Source: an uncultured Alistipes sp.
GTDB lineage: Bacteria > Bacteroidota > Bacteroidia > Bacteroidales > Rikenellaceae
NCBI GenBank assembly: GCA_910576555.1
Contig: CAJTIY010000001.1
Location: forward strand, 793,247 to 857,246
Direction: 5' to 3'
DNA length: 64,000 nt
Position 1 is the first letter of the stretch; every line of letters starts with the position of its first letter. Under the pieces are notes generated by a model. The model was not told where the DNA came from. It did no database searches and worked only from the letters and a program-made list of their open reading frames with translations. Both the position numbers and the translations under genes were made by a program. Shown in pieces: positions 63,696 through 64,000 of the stretch.

Positions 63696-64000
63696 TCAAT
63701 AGTCCTCCAGCGGAAACTTCAGAATAACGAGCGTACTGACGAACTGCAGCTGACGCGTGTCCGGATCGGTGACATGCGTCGTCACCCATCGCTTGATGTT
63801 TTTCTCCAGCGTCGCGAACTTCGACAAAGGCAACGAAACGAGTGTGGGTGTCGGATCATTCATAAAATCGACTTCGAGCACCGTTCCCGTATCGACATCG
63901 AACACCAGATTCATCCATATCTGCGCCTTCTCTTCGCCCAGTATCCGGTTTTCTTCGGCAGTAAACGCACTCCGGATCGCTCGGCGCATCGCAGTCATAT
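63696..64000 (-). CDS. Hypothetical protein, N-terminal part beyond the window
   Basis: A 100-residue visible part, open to the right edge, with no recognised domain. It contains EENRILGEEKAQIWMNLVFDVDTGTVLEVDFMNDPTPTLVSLPLSKFATLEKNIKRWV, which looks like a soluble or secreted Bacteroidetes protein of unknown function. The first visible Met (63998) may be internal. It converges on the folA terminator. Confidence 0.6.
   Translation of the reverse strand, partial: MTAMRRAIRSAFTAEENRILGEEKAQIWMNLVFDVDTGTVLEVDFMNDPTPTLVSLPLSKFATLEKNIKRWVTTHVTDPDTRQLQFVSTLVILKFPLEDY

Overview
The window looks like a chromosome segment of a gut Bacteroidales, most likely Alistipes or a close relative (Rikenellaceae). 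The reasons are the GC-rich core genes, many promoters with the Bacteroidetes -7 box (TAnnTTTG), weak or absent Shine-Dalgarno sequences, lipoproteins with acidic residues after the lipid-modified Cys, and typical families (DUF5723, DUF4290, DUF4252, DUF4492, GIN/PspC clusters, frdCAB, cydAB). The genus is an inference; no rRNA is present. Region 1-9620 is less GC-rich and is the right part of a mobilizable element. It holds a partial mobilization accessory gene, a relaxase, a membrane coiled-coil protein, and then a vitamin B12 capture operon under a cobalamin riboswitch with its own terminator: a DUF4988/DUF4465 lipoprotein, BtuB, a BtuG-like propeller lipoprotein and a PKD lipoprotein. The element stops at the 3' side of an intact tRNA-Leu(CAA), a classical integration position. 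Region 9949-18990 is core: uvrC, a lipoprotein and DUF5723 pair, a candidate small structured RNA, 5-formyl-THF cyclo-ligase and the frdCAB respiratory complex. Region 19000-31750 is an AT-rich accessory island. It contains an unusual leader with competing hairpins before an MNT-HEPN-like gene. A minus-strand four-gene cluster follows: an XRE controller, a fused m5C/m6A methyltransferase, an HNH endonuclease and a DUF4062-STAND NTPase. The cluster lies between two diverged 98-bp direct repeats, with a tyrosine recombinase at the right side. It is the best candidate for an undescribed defence system in the window. Region 31950-64000 returns to GC-rich core: a cysteine-dioxygenase-like cupin, an ECF sigma/anti-sigma/outer-membrane/DUF4252 operon, transaldolase, a PspC-PspC-PadR-GIN-PspC envelope-stress operon, pfkA, a PfkB-family sugar/nucleoside kinase, a glycosyltransferase, DsbD, a histone-tail-like basic protein, fabI, a GH16 lipoprotein, the DUF4492-cydA-cydB oxidase operon, an NhaC antiporter, a phosphoglycolate phosphatase, a choloylglycine-hydrolase-family enzyme, a broken membrane gene, a sigma-54 activator lacking a DNA-binding domain, DUF4290, a TlpA-like lipoprotein without active cysteines, then lpxH-thyA-GH2-dfrA. 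No CRISPR array, rRNA or intact insertion sequence was seen.
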